Notes under the pieces: model-generated
The model's database searches: none
Told to the model about the DNA's origin: nothing
Seen by the model: the letters and a program-made list of their open reading frames with translations, nothing else
Translations under genes and position numbers: made by a program
From: Eopsaltria australis
Taxonomy: Eukaryota; Chordata; Aves; Passeriformes; Petroicidae
Assembly: GCA_034509425.1 (NCBI GenBank)
Contig: JAVTVJ010000490.1
Location: 248,001-312,000 of the forward strand
DNA: 64,000 bases
Direction: 5' to 3'
Part shown: positions 24,999-39,325 of the stretch, in pieces
How positions within the stretch are numbered: the first letter of the stretch is position 1
How the letters are laid out: every line of letters starts with the position of its first letter

Positions 24999-27540
24999 GA
25001 CTGGAGGTCTCCGTCCTTGATCCTTCCTCCAGCCTCTCTGGGCCACAGAGTCCTCAGCAGCAGCTGATTCACAACAGAGACCTTCCTTTTGCACAGACTA
25101 ATTAGGGAATGCCCAAGATGGGTACAAGAATTAACCCTAAATAAGCAGAACACTCAGTCCCAGCTGTCAGTAGCCTGGATGCCTTCACTGAGCACCTATT
25201 TTTGCTCAAAGATCTTGGCTCCTCCAGGCATTCCACGGCTCACTTTAGTGGTGATGTTTTGCTTTTCCTGTGCTGGGGTTTTGCTTTTCTCTGTCCTTAT
25301 TCCTCCTTCAGAATGACACTGAAGATGTACACTGAGAACAGTGTTTCCAGGTGAACCCACACACCTGGGCACAAAAACCTTCCACGTTTTTCATTCCTGG
25401 CTCTGCACTGGCAGCCACAGCTCAGCTGCCCACCTCAGGAATGTCACCGAATGCAAAGAAGGCATCAATCCTGAACTTGCCACAAAATGTGTCTTCAATC
25501 CATGGCAAAAGACAAAGATCTGCCCCAAACCCTGGTGAAAGCAGATGATGCTCTTCAGTCACCTCCCTGAATGAGACAACTCACCCCTCATGCCACGAAT
25601 TCACCCTTGGCTGTGGCTTTTCTCATCTGCAAGGTCATGGTCTACATTTTCATGCAAAACTACTGCATTCCCAGTGCTGAGCACTTATATCTATTATGAA
25701 AATCTGTCTCAGATTCAGTAAGACACTGGGGAGGGGGTGGAGGGAACAGTGAGTTGCCAGTGCCACATTCTTTCTGTCACCGAGGACAGGATGTGTCAGC
25801 ACGGGTATGGCAGCTCAGTCCTTGTGCTGAGCAAGTCAATTAAGCGTAAAACAAAACCAACAGCTGAACTTGTGCAGCCTTCAGGGCAATGTCTCAAAGG
25901 AAGTGACCATCTGAGGGCTGATGTGAAATTTTTCCTTCTGTTTTTCACTTTGCTGAGAAACTTAAAATAAAAAAAAAAAATGCAGAGATTGTCTCCATCC
26001 CAGGAATACTTAGCAGGAACACGCAGCAGAGGTGCCCCACATTTTAAATTAAAAGCAGAATTTGTTTCATCTGGGGTTATTCAACCTAAGTCTGGCATTT
26101 GCCAGAGGTGAGAGCTGTCCCTGTCAGAGGTTCAGAATGTCACTCCTTAAACAACTAAATGGGAATGGAAAAAACAGTGGCCACCTTCTCTCCCCACTGG
26201 ATTTTCCAGATAATGCCATCAAATCATCCCTTATCTTTGCCTAGAATCTTTCCAAGGTGAAACTTTCGATTTCACCAGGGCAATTAAAGCTTTGAAAGGG
26301 ATCCACAGAGGCCCCACAGAGGCCCAAAGACACCCAATGAAATCTGCTCTGAGCCTGCACTGTGCCCTGTGGAATTACTCACATTGCTGACACCATTTCT
26401 GCTGTTGATAAAGATGTTGTTAATCCCTGTGCAGTAAGGAACTGGCTTTTTTTAAAACAGGCTTTCCATAAAGAGCTTAAACAGAACGTAAGTTTTGAAG
26501 CAGGACTGAAGGTAACTTTCAGAACAAGCCTCATCTCCTGGGTTTATTTTCAAACCATTTCTTAGACTGAAAAGCATCCTTTGGCTGTTTGCTTCTATGA
26601 GACAGATCCACAACTTTTTTCCCCTCTTGCATGTGCACAAGAAAAGGTATCAAAGAGCAGGGAATCTCACTCACAGATGCTGAAAAAGTCTTTTATTTAC
26701 AAATGCATACAAAACTTCCTGGACAATGCAGGTGATCACTTTCCCAAACTATCCTGCCACAGTATAACTCAAATGTGAGGCATTTTCTAGCTGCTGCTTC
26801 AATTACAATTTATCAGATCAGCAAAAGGAAAACTACATTTGACCCATCTGCTTCAAGTACAACCTGACCCAAGGGTCACGGAGTTAACGGGAACTGAACA
26901 ATGCTCAGTCTGGAATAGCACTCAGTGAGCATCTCCTGTGCTGATAATTTGGTATTGTTTTGGAGCACATCAATAATTCAGGGTGAAATGTCCGTGCTCT
27001 GCTCTTCTCTTATCCACTAAATTCCCTGTAGGTGTTTCACTTCACAGCTAACAGGTGAACTCACGTATCCCACAGCCCCACTACCACGGAGGGTTAACAA
27101 AAATACTGCTAAATTCAGGTTATAATATCAGATCTCACTTTGGTTCCCCTCAGGCAGAGCTAACAGATGTTATTTCCTCCAATGCTGAGGATCAGGACTG
27201 TGATATAAGAGCACTCCTCAGGGAAGAACAGGATAAGTTGTCTGCACGGCATCTCCAAAACAACCCAGGGATGCACATTCCAGACATCCCTGGGCCAGAA
27301 CCCGACTGCTGCCACAGATGTCTGGGGCTGAGAGCCACAAGAAAAACTCTTTTACTTGTCCTTTTTCTGGAAGCCTGCAGGTCACAGTGATACCTGGTGG
27401 CGACTGCTCATTCCAGAGCCAGCTGAAGGGTTCCCTGCTTTAAACTCAGGACTAAACTCTTCTGATGTTTTATACAACAGGGTCTGAAAACACGAGCCTC
27501 CTCCTCCTGCAGAAGCAAAAACCCCTTTCTCTTCTGATAC

Positions 27541-27576
<36 letters not shown>

Positions 27577-29515
27577 AATTATTATAAACTAAATGCTAAA
27601 CCAGCCTATTATCTATGGAGTTTTCCTTTTAGGAGAGGGTAAGAAAACAAACAGCAAGCAGATATGAGGCACAGAATTCAGTGTGTTACAGGATGGTGGT
27701 GCTCAGGTTTTGGGGTAAGCAATGGGCTTGTCATGGATTAAACGAGAACTGAGGCATGTGAATGAAACCCCCAATTAACAATCAAATCAATTAATGATAG
27801 TTAGTCGTCTCAGATCTGATTGTTCAGACTGTGGAATTCTCCACTCTGCCTGAGAAGTTATCCTGCATTTTTTTGATGAGAGAAGCCTGAAATGGAGCCT
27901 CATAATGAATTCTTCATCAAAACAAGTAACAGCTCTTTGCTTTATTAAAAATTAGTTTAGGAGAGTTTTCCATGGTTGTAAACATTCATGAAATGATAAA
28001 AAACATTCCTTTTTTTTATCTCCCAAATCGTTAAAATTTTGGTCAGTTGGGCCAGTGTTTACTTTTCCTTATATACTGTTCTGTAGTTGGAAGAAAAAGT
28101 TCTTAAAACTGAAAGGAAAAATTTAACATGAAAAACCTTTTGCAGCAAGGCCACGCTTAAATAAATACCCTCAAAGCACAGGGAGAACACTGAAAACAAG
28201 GAGCCAGCCTGCCCAGGGTAAACCAGACAGTGCTGAGAATGCTACAAACAAAATAAATCGACACTGGAATTTGCTGGTAATTTACTTCTCCAGCAGATTA
28301 AAGCAGGGAAACTTAAAATAAACAAACAGCAGCACTACCAACACTGTATAACTCTGACACAATGCCAGGAATGGAAGACATTCTAAGACTTTAAGTAGTT
28401 GCATCCATTATTCTCCCTGTGGGGCTTTCTGAGGTTATATATTATTTATTTTAGTTTGCAGTCATGCTCACGTGTCACTGGAAATGAAGAATCAATAAAA
28501 TCTGCATGTGCAGGAGGGCTGGACTGATGTCACTCCTGTCACCTTGCAGGATGCCCTTTTTTAACTTTCAGTGACTTTCTGATCAATACACTGGCAGCCA
28601 CTGTCCTTATTTATTTATTTTTTTCTGCTGGTTTTTTTTTTACAGAGCAAACTGTAGCAAGGACAGGAGGGAAACTGCAAGAGAAACCTGAAGCTGCCTG
28701 GCCTGCTGATTTAACAAATGTTATGGTCTCTGACAATGAGGCTTTCACTTCTTGCTCCAGAGATATTCAGATAGCAACTTTCAAAGCTGTGCTGGAATTG
28801 ATATAAAGCTGAATTTTCTGCCCAGTTAAATTTCTCCATTTCACTCCTTTCTTGTCTCACTAAGCTGAAAATGTTCCCATTAACTTCATTATGACTGGGA
28901 TGAAATGCTTATAGAGGCCTCAAAATGGCCATGAAAATCCCAACACGACAGGAATTAGCCTTGTATTTAAGCAGAGAATATGAGCTAAGGACTGTCAGGA
29001 ATGACTGCACAAATCCTGGTGTTTTGTGGTCCTGATAAACTCTGTGCTGTCCACAGAGAGCTGCAGAAAAGTGAGACTGTTCAATGGGGCTTCATGCATT
29101 GAAAATAACAGCCAGGTCCCCCCTTTTGTTCTTCAGAAAAGACTGATGAAAATGGAATAAATTTTCTCCTTTTCTCATTATACCTCTACAATGAAGCACT
29201 TTTGGGAATCTAAATTTAGATCTATTGCAACCAAGCTGTGCTCTCAGACTGGATTTGGCACAGCCAGTTCTTGGTGATGCAGTGAAGGCTCCTCTAAGAA
29301 TGAACACCTTGGACAGTTCCATGTTAATTACAGTAACACACAATTAAATGTGTAATAATTACCACAGCCTGGCCCATCCAGATCCTTTCTGATTTTTAAG
29401 CAGTAATTTTTCAGCTTGACTTGCTGAAATATTTCTTTTTTACACTCCAGCCTCACATATATTGCTTGTATCAACAACTGAATATATCTGTATGAAAAAC
29501 TGCAATTTCACTTAC
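24999..29515 (-). other. MINDY4 last intron, remaining part
   Basis: Contains the TAT microsatellite at 27541 and no recognisable exon. A 111-codon plus-strand frame at 27055-27390 has no ATG start and no known motif; I treat it as chance. Confidence 0.6.
27541..27584. repeat. (TAT)n microsatellite
   Basis: About 11-12 perfect TAT units and then a slightly interrupted tail, within the last MINDY4 intron. Confidence 0.95.
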
Positions 29516-29588
29516 TTTGTCCTGATACAGTGCTCAAGTGGAGGAGTAAGATCATTTTCTTTATTTTCAGGGCACACCTGAGTTGTAT
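29516..29588 (-). CDS. MINDY4: MINDY4 exon (PPLEHCIRTK segment)
   Basis: A 73-nt exon. Two bases complete Asp 236, 23 codons follow (visible residues 237-259), and two bases of a split Lys end it. It reads TTQVCPENKENDLTPPLEHC then IRT. Compared with mammalian MINDY4 the acidic linker before PPLE differs, as expected for a variable loop. The acceptor is CTCTGCAG and the donor is GTAAGT. Confidence 0.9.
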
Positions 29589-32500
29589 CTGCAGAGACAA
29601 AACAAACATTGTCAGTGGCTGGGGAAATTTCTCTTCATACAGAACCCCACAGAAAAGACCTCTCAGATGATTTGAGTTCAATCACTGCCACATCCACGAC
29701 CGATCAATGCCTGAGCCAGGTGAGATTACCCACACAGAGACGGTTTCAAGGAAAACCACACATCAGAAAATGAAATAATGTGCTGCAGGGTTGTCATGAT
29801 GCTTTTATTTTGCAGTTGATGTTGTAATTACTGAGTAACTTTTGTTACTCAAACGCCAAGGACAGTGGGGGTGCTACACTTGAACAGGAAACCCCATGTC
29901 CAGTTTGAGCTGAGTTAGGAGTCTTTCATCTTGGAAAAGAAGATTGTGCCTTGACTGTTCAGCAAGCAATGCACAGACAGGAGAAGACAATGCAGTGTGG
30001 GATATCAGGGAGCTCCCCCAGGCTGTGAGCATTCCTTTGGGACAGAGAGGCATTGCAGTGTTCCGGGGAAAACAGAGAGGTCACTGTCTCAGACACGGCA
30101 TCTGTCAACAGTGAAAGCAGAGCTGAACTTCCCAGGGACAAAACATCCTGCCACCAGCTTGGATGTCAGTCTGCTCAGCTGTTTCCTGTTTTGGAGTCAA
30201 ACATTTAAACTTCAGCAGGCCAGGGTTCTTTTTTTCTTTCTTCTTTTCTGTCTGCCACCCAGCCAGTGGATTGGCTGCGAGCAGTGCACGGTGCCAAGGA
30301 GGGGTGTAGGATTTGGGTCTGCTTCAGTGAGACTGATGTAGACAGGATGGGAGGGGACTGTCCTGACATTCACAGTCTCAGATCTGTCTGGCTCTCTCGT
30401 GTCACAGAAAGGACCTGGCTCTCCTTTGTGTGTTGATCTGATGGGTACAAACACGTGCAGAAAACTCTGGATGACTGCAAGGGTTGGAGAGGAGGGAAAG
30501 GACAATGTTTAAAAGTACATGAAGTACTGGTGGTTTTCCTCTAGATCCTCAGGAGCTTAGAGGCACACAGGAATCTTTTAAGTTTAAATGAGCCTTTTTT
30601 ATCATAATATTGAAGAATGTGTAACAGAATTTTAGAACAATAGAAGTTGGAACCTCTAAGATCAAGTCCAAGCACCAATCCAGCACCACCACCATGTTCA
30701 CTGTTAAACCATGTCCCCAAGTGCCACAACTACATGTTTTTTGAACACTTCCAGGGATTGTGACTCCACCAGTTCCCTGGGCAGCCTGTTCCAATGTTCG
30801 ATAACCCCTTCTGTAAAGAAATTTTTCTCTAAACCTCTCCTGGAGCAACTTAAGCCACTATCCTGACCATAGCCCTGGTAGCAGGACAGGCACATGGTGT
30901 GCCTGCCTTTCCCAGTCATTGCCAACTTTGATGAATTTTGTCATTTTTAGACCTGAATTGTTCCAACAAAAGGTTTGAATGGAGGGTTTCCATACAAAGA
31001 AATTTGAAAAAAAGTATCATAAAGGTGTATCTTAGAGTAACAGGCAAGGAATATGTATATTCCACCTTTAGGTAGTGAGAAACTGAGTGCCAGCACTGTT
31101 ACAGATTTTCTCTGCCTATCCAAAATTTCTACTCCAATGGAAAGATTCATGATTATTTTCCTCTCTTTATGATGGTGTGTTGATGTCATTAACCTGCTTT
31201 TATGGAAGAACTTTATATTTCTTGTCTACATTTTGGCAAATGTTCAAGTATGAGAAGCAGGGCAAATTCTCAATATAAAGCAGCAATTGCTGCCACTCCC
31301 AAAATATAATTTTACTTTTCTGTCTCTTTTGCCTTTCTTGCCCAGCACAATTTCTTCAATATGTCCTGATGGCAATTTTACCTAATTAAAATCAAGATTC
31401 CCATTTCAAGGAATTCACCTTCTTGCTCAAGTAAAGCAAACAACTTTTTCCCCCAGCAGCAGGAAGATGTGGCTGGGGCAGCACCCAGCACCTCGTGCTG
31501 CATCTCCAGGTGACGCTGCCTGAACATCACCTCTCATTGGGATTTCCATCAGGGAAATACCAGCAATATTTAGCATTCTGATATTTCCATCTGGCCCTGT
31601 GTGCTGGGTTTGGATGTTTGGCCAGTGTTAGCTTTTTGGATGCAAAGCAATTAAAGTTTTGTCCAGACCTAGCAAGGGATTACTGCAGAGCCAGAACCAG
31701 GACAGCGCTTTTGTGGAATGATGAAAATATTTGCATTTTTACTGCCTTTTGCAGAATTTCACAGATAATGAAGGATTTAGTGGGATACATCCCTGGAAGG
31801 GGCTATGGCCACAACAAAGAGTTATCTCCAACTCCATGAATGTTTAGGCTTTGAGGAGAAACACAAAGAAATGCCATGACAGGCTGGACAGTAAAGGGAA
31901 AAATTTATACGTGCTCTGGGGAATTTCTCATCCAGAGAATCTTAGAGAGCTTGGCAGCTCTTGATTTTGGAAACATTCCTGGTCATGGAAAGACACATTA
32001 GGATACCTGGTTTGGACCAGATGTTACGTGGTAACAGCACAGTAGAAAAAAATGTGTCTCTGGTCCTGTGCTGAGCTTTATCATCTGTGTCACTTTTATC
32101 TGGGATGTGGGAGCCAGCTGGCAACCACAGTCCCGTGAAAATTGATCACTTTTGGAGTTAATATATCATGTGACCTCTACAACAGAATGACAGGGATTTT
32201 CCTTAAAATAAGAGGATAAATAAAAAATTTCCTGAGGTGCTCAAACTTCCAGCACTCCCAGCACAGAAACAGCTTTGCCACATGGGCTCAAGCAGAACAT
32301 ACAGCACCCATCCTGTCCAAAAACCTGGATGTCGGTGCAAACAAGGAACAGAGACAACTGATTTCTAAAGAGCAGACTACAGCAGAGTGGCTCCTTAAGA
32401 CTGAGAAGGAATTTGGTTATCAAAGAATCACAGATAAGACTGTATAAATATACCAAAGGAAAGAAAACAAAAGGTGAGTACGATATTATTAGCAAACAGG

Positions 32501-33163
32501 GATTTAGTGGTGGAGAATGCATTGAAGTAGGTGCTTTCTAAGGATCAGAATACTCATCCAAATGCCTTCCCGTTGGAGAAAGATGTAGTTACTGTAAAAG
32601 CAGCTGTGTAATTTGACATGGTTTCCTGAAAGGAGTGTAACAAGTTGGAAGATCTTTTGCAGGCTTGTGCTGCCAGGCAGGTGAGAGACTAAACTTTTTT
32701 AGCAGATTACTGGCATCTTCTTGCCTTGGAGGCCAGGATTTCATGTTTTCTCACCCTCTCTGCTCATTTTCCTACAGGAATTTATGGTGAGGAACTGGAG
32801 ACCTGCACTTTCTGCCTGTAGAAACAATGTGAGATGATGTGAAGGAGAATGGGAGTAATAAAATATATTTTATGGTCCTGGGAGTATGAATAAGCCAGAG
32901 ATCACAACCTGTTCCTTGGGAATCAGTGCCACTGGAAGATTTGCCAGTGTTTATAAAGTGACACATGCACACTTTTAACCCCTTCAAGAGCTTATCCTCA
33001 AAACTTCCTTGCGAAATCTAATTAATCACCAAAACTAATTACAGAAATTAAGGAACAAAAAACAAATTAACATTCACTGCCCTCAACCATCACTGTCTGT
33101 ATTATTAAATCCTTCTTTCTGCTCCCCCAGAGGTGAAATGCAGAGCCAGGGAGCTGCACATAC
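29589..33163 (-). other. MINDY4 intron, 3.6 kb
   Basis: Holds the CR1 fragment at 30630-30850. Nothing else is supportable. Confidence 0.65.
30630..30850 (-). mobile_element. CR1 LINE fragment, other subfamily
   Basis: Contains CACTTCCAGGGATTGTGACT, CCACC, CCTGGGCAGCCTGTTCCAAT and TCTGTAAAGAAATTTTTCTC in antisense, a typical avian CR1 subfamily. Lies in the MINDY4 intron between the 33164 and 29588 exons, sense to the gene. Confidence 0.85.
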
Positions 33164-33344
33164 CCACTGTCAACCGTATTTCCTCATCCTGGTTGGCCAA
33201 GCCATCGTAGTAATAGAGATCAAACCTCCGCCCCGTTCTCCAGTCACTGAGCAAATCCTTTTCCAAGCAAAAAAGCACACTGAAGTGGCTTTCACTGCAC
33301 ACCAGCCAAATTGGGTACTTGGGGGTCTTCAAGTAACAACCGAC
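33164..33344 (-). CDS. MINDY4: MINDY4 exon with the catalytic-histidine motif
   Basis: A 181-nt exon of 60 codons (visible residues 176-235) plus the first base of a split Asp. It encodes [48 protein letters not shown] and EEIRLTV. The His of SESHFSVLF (visible residue 195, codon 33287-33285, CAC) aligns with the catalytic His of MINDY deubiquitinases; the assignment rests on family knowledge. The YYYDGLANQ motif is typical of MINDY3/4. The acceptor is TTCTAG and the donor is GTATGT. Confidence 0.96.
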
Positions 33345-35318
33345 CTAGAAGAAAAATACAAAATAGCAGAGCATCACCAGGGTTGAGGGGAGAAACAATT
33401 AATCGTGGAAAACACAAATTTTATAGGATTATTTATTTATTACAGCCTACAAACACTAATGAAGGCTCATTACAGACTGCTGATGAAGCAGACCAGTGCA
33501 GCTCTGGTAAATCATGGAGCATGTAAAGCAAATATTAGGCTTTGGGTTATGGCAGGTAATGAAATGTAGCTGTAGTGCCCTTACACATAAAAGATCAGAT
33601 CCCTGAGAAGCTGAACCAGAAGCAAGCCCTGTCCTCTGCAACAGCTGTGAAACCACAGGAATACAACATGGGATCAATGGGAGGCTGTGCTGGCATTCAA
33701 CAACAGCTGGAAACCAGGTAAGAGACTTACAGGATCTCAGGTGCCACGAGACATCCCTGCCTGGGCAACTGAGCTGGGCCCAAAATCTTTTGTTGGGTAA
33801 AGAATAAAACACATTCCCTTCACTTTATCATCTTCTAGTTCCTAGTCCAAACATGTATTTTCAGCTATAGAAGAATGCAATAACAGAAGCATTTGTTTCG
33901 CTTTGCTATTCCTAGAAATGAAATATGCTCAGGTGAAAAAAAAACTTTACCAAAAGCCTTTTCTAAGCCTTTGTCCTTGTTTTGAAAGTATATTTATAAA
34001 CAACCTGAATATTCTGTAAGAAAGTGCATAAAAACAATTTTCATACTCATTCACAGATGTTTTAAACTAGAATACTCAAGAGATTTAATCTGTAAGGGAA
34101 GGAGGAAGGGGATACCAAGAGCACTGCAGCTGGATTTTGTACCTTTGAGAAATTGCTTAGGGAAACTGAAATCTGAAATTAAATATTTTGCTTTCAGTGA
34201 AATCATTTTGATTTCAGGACTTTTTCACTGAAAAAGCCCTATGGAAACTAAGGGATTTTTAACAGAAGAATTCTTACACAACATTTCTAGATACAGATTT
34301 GTGGATGCAGCTGCTTCAGCGCAGCCCTCAGTTCTTCACCCTGGGCACAGAAGCAAATGGCAAACGCCAAAAGGCAGAAGCCAACATTAATTCTGCTGTA
34401 ATCAAAACTCTTACCAGCACTCTAAGTGATAAGGAGTTTGTGTTTTCATCTTGATTGGTATTTAGAATTTATATTTGAAGTGTTATGAGTGCAAACTCAG
34501 CTGCCTTCCCCAATGAGAATTTCTTCTCATGTTAGATAACGAGTCTCCAGGTAATTAAGTAACTGTTCCCTGACTCATTACTTTGCTAATATTTATTTAA
34601 AACAGCCTTTTATACAACAGTTTTGCTTTTCATGTAAATTCTTGGCTTAGAAGTAAAGAATTTTTTTACAAGCTTCCAATAATATTCGTAACAGCAGTTA
34701 TCAAAAAAGAAAATACGCAGTTTCAACAAAAGATGGCAAATTAGAGGGACACAGATGAAAAGATTCAGTCTCACAAACATGCATATTTTAATATGCAGAT
34801 AAGTCAAAGCCAAAAAGAACAGCCAGTCTCCTCCCAAAAATGCGTTCTTCCTATGTTTGTCTGCAAAAGCAACTTCCCAGCTCCATCAAACAACATTTGA
34901 CAAAGATTAGAGAGATACAGGACCTTCAAAGCCATGTCCACTGCAGCTCTCACTCACATGAACCTCCCCTGGAGCCAGGACAAACTGTTCAGATGATTGA
35001 GGGCTGCAGAAACATTCCCCAAAAATGTGTAGTTTTCAATTACAATCTTTGCAGAAAGCAGCGAGGGCATGAACTCTGAGACAACAAGGAGAGTCTAAAA
35101 ATATTGCAGCTCAAATCCTCTCCTTAAGAAGGGAGAAGTCTTTGTTTTGGTTACATCAATTTATCCAGCTGAGGATTAGCTGCTGCCTTTGACACCAAGA
35201 TGCAAAACGTATTTTGTACAAAATATAACATGGAACCATGCTGCTGACAAAGCAAGGATAATCCTCACTGTGAGGATTCCTTTGACTGCTTCAAGCATCA
35301 GCTGGTGAGCAGAGAAGA

Positions 35319-35720
35319 GTCACTGAGTCATTTAGGCTGGAAAAGACCTCCAGGACCATTGAGTCCAACCTCTCTCACTGAACATCACCTTGACAACCAG
35401 ACCAGAGCACTGAGTGCCACATCCAGTGGTTTCTTCAACTCCACCACCTCCTTGGGCAGCCCATTCCAACATCTGACCACACTTCCAGTGATGAAATTCC
35501 TGCTGATGTCCAGCTTGAACCCTCTCCTGCCCAGGTGCAGTTTGAGGCTGTTTCATCTTGTCCTGTCACTGGACAGAGAGAAGAAGCCAACCCTCACCTC
35601 ACTGCACCCTCCTGTCAGGGATTTCTAGAGAGCAATAAATTCATCCCTGAGCCTCCTTTTCTCCAGGCTAAACACCCCCAGCTCCCTCAGTAGCTCCTCA
35701 TAGGACTGACTGTCCACAGC
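35319..35720 (-). mobile_element. CR1 LINE fragment
   Basis: Starts in antisense with GGAAAAGACCTCCAGGACCA and TTGAGTCCAACC, and continues through CCTTGGGCAGCCCATTCCAA and TTTTCTCCAGGCTAAACACC to about 35720. About 400 bp, in the 9-kb MINDY4 intron. Confidence 0.88.
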
Positions 35721-38700
35721 TTTTCCCATACACAGAATTATGCTCTATTTAACTGTTCCAGCTGGTGAGGCCTGAGTGCTTCCTCAGCTGCTGACCAGCC
35801 TGGCTGGTGGTAGTGAGCCTGGAACAAAACCTGGAATAAAACCTGGAAGCAGGACAGGCAAGGACAGGGATGAACACCCAGTGTTGTGACTCCTAAGGAA
35901 ACCCCTCAAACTCAGCAGTGTCTGTGTCATCCAACAAGAGCCTGACAGAGATCAGGGCCCTTCTTTCCAGTGCCTTCCCTACTGTAAGGTTGAATTCCAA
36001 AGGCAAATCTGGGAGGTGTGACTTGCATCCATTTTATGAAATATTATTTTTATAAGGGCTCAATGGCTGTATTTTTATCAACATGCAAGTATTGATTTTC
36101 AAGCAGGCTCATTAATCATCTTCAGGGGAAAGGAAAGTAAGGGGGGAATGAATTAGGTGTCCTTTCATGCTGCACGGTTTCAATTCCTATGGAGACTTCC
36201 CTAATCCTGATCCTCTCCCTTAAAAAGCCTTCAAGAATGCTCATAAATTGCAGGGACACCGTTCTGATCTTTGAAAAACATCAAGTTTTCAAAAGCAAGA
36301 AGCTTCAAAGGGCTCATTCCCCATCTGACATTGGTGTGTGATCACACAATGGTAGAATTCAACCGACAGACAAATGTTTATTGCTGGAGAATTATCCTAA
36401 CAGATCTGCCAGAGTGAGTGGATGGTACCTCACCATTCAGCTTTAATTTGTCCTTTGAACAAGGCCATCTTTTGCCATGTGTATTCCAAAAGAAACAAAC
36501 AAGAATGTGACACCAAAACCAAGCAGGATAACTGGATATGGCCAACTGGCGTTTTTCTCCAGGAGTTTTATCACTTAATATCATTTCACCTCCTTGCTTG
36601 TGGGATTTTCCCATTCATTTTCTCGTTATAATCAATCATTCCTTGCTTTATGTTTCTTTCCCTGCATACAGCTGTTAGAGATGTTTATTTAAGAAGTAAT
36701 CATAGTGTGTAATGGTCCCACAAAGAGCTGGGTTCTGTCAAACTGAGGAATTTCTGGTAGCACCAAATCCAGTAAGATTGACAGGCAAAAGGATAATTAC
36801 AAAAAGCTTTCAGAGTCACAGGCAGCAGCCTATTGTTTGTTCTGTCAGTGTTTCATTCCCCACAGCTGCAATGACCTTTCCTGAATGAATACTGAACAAT
36901 GTTCCAGGGGTGTTAAGAGTGAAGTGTCAGGGGTGTAAAAACAGCACCTTTTTAACAGCTCCTGGGGAGAGCAGGGACCCCACTGACCCAGGTCACCCTT
37001 TCCACCAGCACCACTGGAACACCAGGTCAGGCACATCACTGCTGTATTTTCAGATAATTAAGGGACACTGTGAGGGTGAAGTTATTGCCATTGCCAAATA
37101 CTTGATTTCAATCAGATTGAGAAAAAAAATTAATGTTTACAAGACCTGACATTCAGAGTATGCACTATGCCAGGTGAGACAGAAATTGAGGAGTTTTTAG
37201 CCATATATTTGTAAAATAATAGCAAATATTACTGCTACACTGGAGCCTTAGATAATTTCTCTACAGCTTTGGATCCTTTACTTTTTTGTAAAAAAGGAAA
37301 TCTTTCTGATAATGAACTGGGGAAAATAAAAAGGATATGACTGAAGAAGAATAGAAAGAGATGTGTGTTAAATCCTAGGACTCCCAAAGCAAAGAAGAGA
37401 CTCCTGGAAAGCACTGGCTTCTATTAAAGTTCCCTTTTGCTGCCATAGTATAAAAGGCAGCAGATGTGGCAAGGAAAACAGACCTCAGGGTGCCAGGCAG
37501 CCTCAAGATCTTTTCTTTATCCTTGTCCCATTCTGCTGCTCTTCTGGAATGTCCCAAAAAATGATGAAATTTTGAGGACAATTCAGACCCTCACTCAGAT
37601 TTCAGCATTTTGCCATTTCCTCACTGCACACAAAGTTTATAGCTGACTTCAGGGAGTTACATCACTGCAATGACAAGGACAGGGCAGGATTCAGCCCACT
37701 GAACTCTTCTGCATTTATTTCTAAGCTTTCTAATGCAGGTTGGACCTTAGGCTTTGGCTGTAAAATCAAATAAGGAAGAGATGGGTACTGTGAGAAATTC
37801 AGACCCTCCCATTCACCAGTGATGCAGGGAGTTGGCTGGACTCTTGCCTGAAGGATTTTCAGCCTAAAAAGCACTTAAAGTGAGACGGGATAAATCCAGA
37901 TCCAAATGCAGATGTTTATAATCCAGAGAGACACGTGGAAAATATCTGACTTATCATTTTCTGCTTTTATCTGTTTGCAGAGCACACAGAGCTCTTCTAA
38001 ACATGTGAGTTTTGTTATCCTTATTGTCTTAAATAAAAACTCTCTGATTCTCTTTTATTTGGAGGGATGTTGACAGGGAAGCAATGCCAATACCCCAGCA
38101 ACAGTGACTGGCCTCTGGGAAAATAACTGTCCATAACTCAGAGGACAATAGGACTTCATTAAAGAAAATTTCAGTTCCAGGCTAGAAAGGGAGATGTGAA
38201 AACAAGGAATGAAGAACAGACCTTCTCAAAGGCCAATGCTTTGTCAGCCTTGTTTCAGTCCCATTTGAATGTACTCCATGTTTTTGCCCACAGTGATGCT
38301 CACAAAAGTCTTACATAAATAGCAGCTTCCTTTGCTGCATCTACAGGGCACAATATTCACCCCTATTCCTGAAAAATAAATGGAAAAATTGAAGCCAACC
38401 CTCAGTTTCCATTTTGCACTGGTGTATTTTTGTGGTTGGTTTCTCAAACGAGGCGGTTAAAACCCTCTTTCTCAACTTTCCCCTCCACAATGGGAAATTC
38501 AATGGCTTGAATCCAGCCCATTTGACGGGGAGATTGTTTAAGGGACACATTTCCCTGGGAAGAAGGTTATAGGAGGGACATTCCACAGGGCAAAAAAACA
38601 GGTGAGGAGCCAGGAGACAGAGCATGTGTGCTGAATTTCATCATTCAAGTAGGGCTTGTCAGAGCACAGAGTGGTTTCTTCAAAAGGACCAAAGATAATA

Positions 38701-39295
38701 TTTCCCATCTGTGGAATTTTAATCAATAAATTCTGTTTACTTCTGTTGCTTTGCTCTCTCTTTTTGAAAAGAAATAGGGGAAAAGTGTGTAGCTTCTTTG
38801 TCAATGCTTTCTCCATTTTCAGAGAAGCAACAGCTAAAAAGCACCAGGTCCCTTGAAGTGCTGGCAGCTCAGGCAGGGCCTGGGGCAGTCAGGAATCAGA
38901 GTAGGGTGAATTTGGGAGGTCAGACAACAGGAGGTTTAACTGACAGGACAGCTTAAAGCAGGAGAGAATTGGTGAAAACAAAGACAAATCAGAGAGAAGG
39001 TTCAAAAGAGACAAGCTTGAAAATTTCCATTATTTCACATACGACAGCACACACCTTAAGTGGTTTCAAAAAACATTTTCAGAAGGTTGGTGAATTTCAT
39101 CAGCCAGCACCACACTGCCTTTAGGATGAGAGATCCAGATCTGCACTCATCCCAGTTCAGCCAGGAGCTCACTGGGTGACTTACTGGGTTAAGCACTTTG
39201 GGTTTTATTCACCTGTTACCCCCCTGTAGCATGGAAATGACACTTGCCACTGTAGCAAAGCACAGATCTGCTAATAGGAAATGGCATTTAAATGC

Positions 39296-39325
39296 TATAT
39301 ATATATATTATATATTATTATTGTT
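39296..39325. repeat. AT-rich simple repeat
   Basis: A short (AT)n run followed by TATTATTATTG, in the 9-kb MINDY4 intron. Confidence 0.8.

Noticed and set aside
27055..27390. 111-codon plus-strand frame antisense in the last MINDY4 intron
   Set aside because: Starts at GTG rather than ATG, no motif, no splice evidence.
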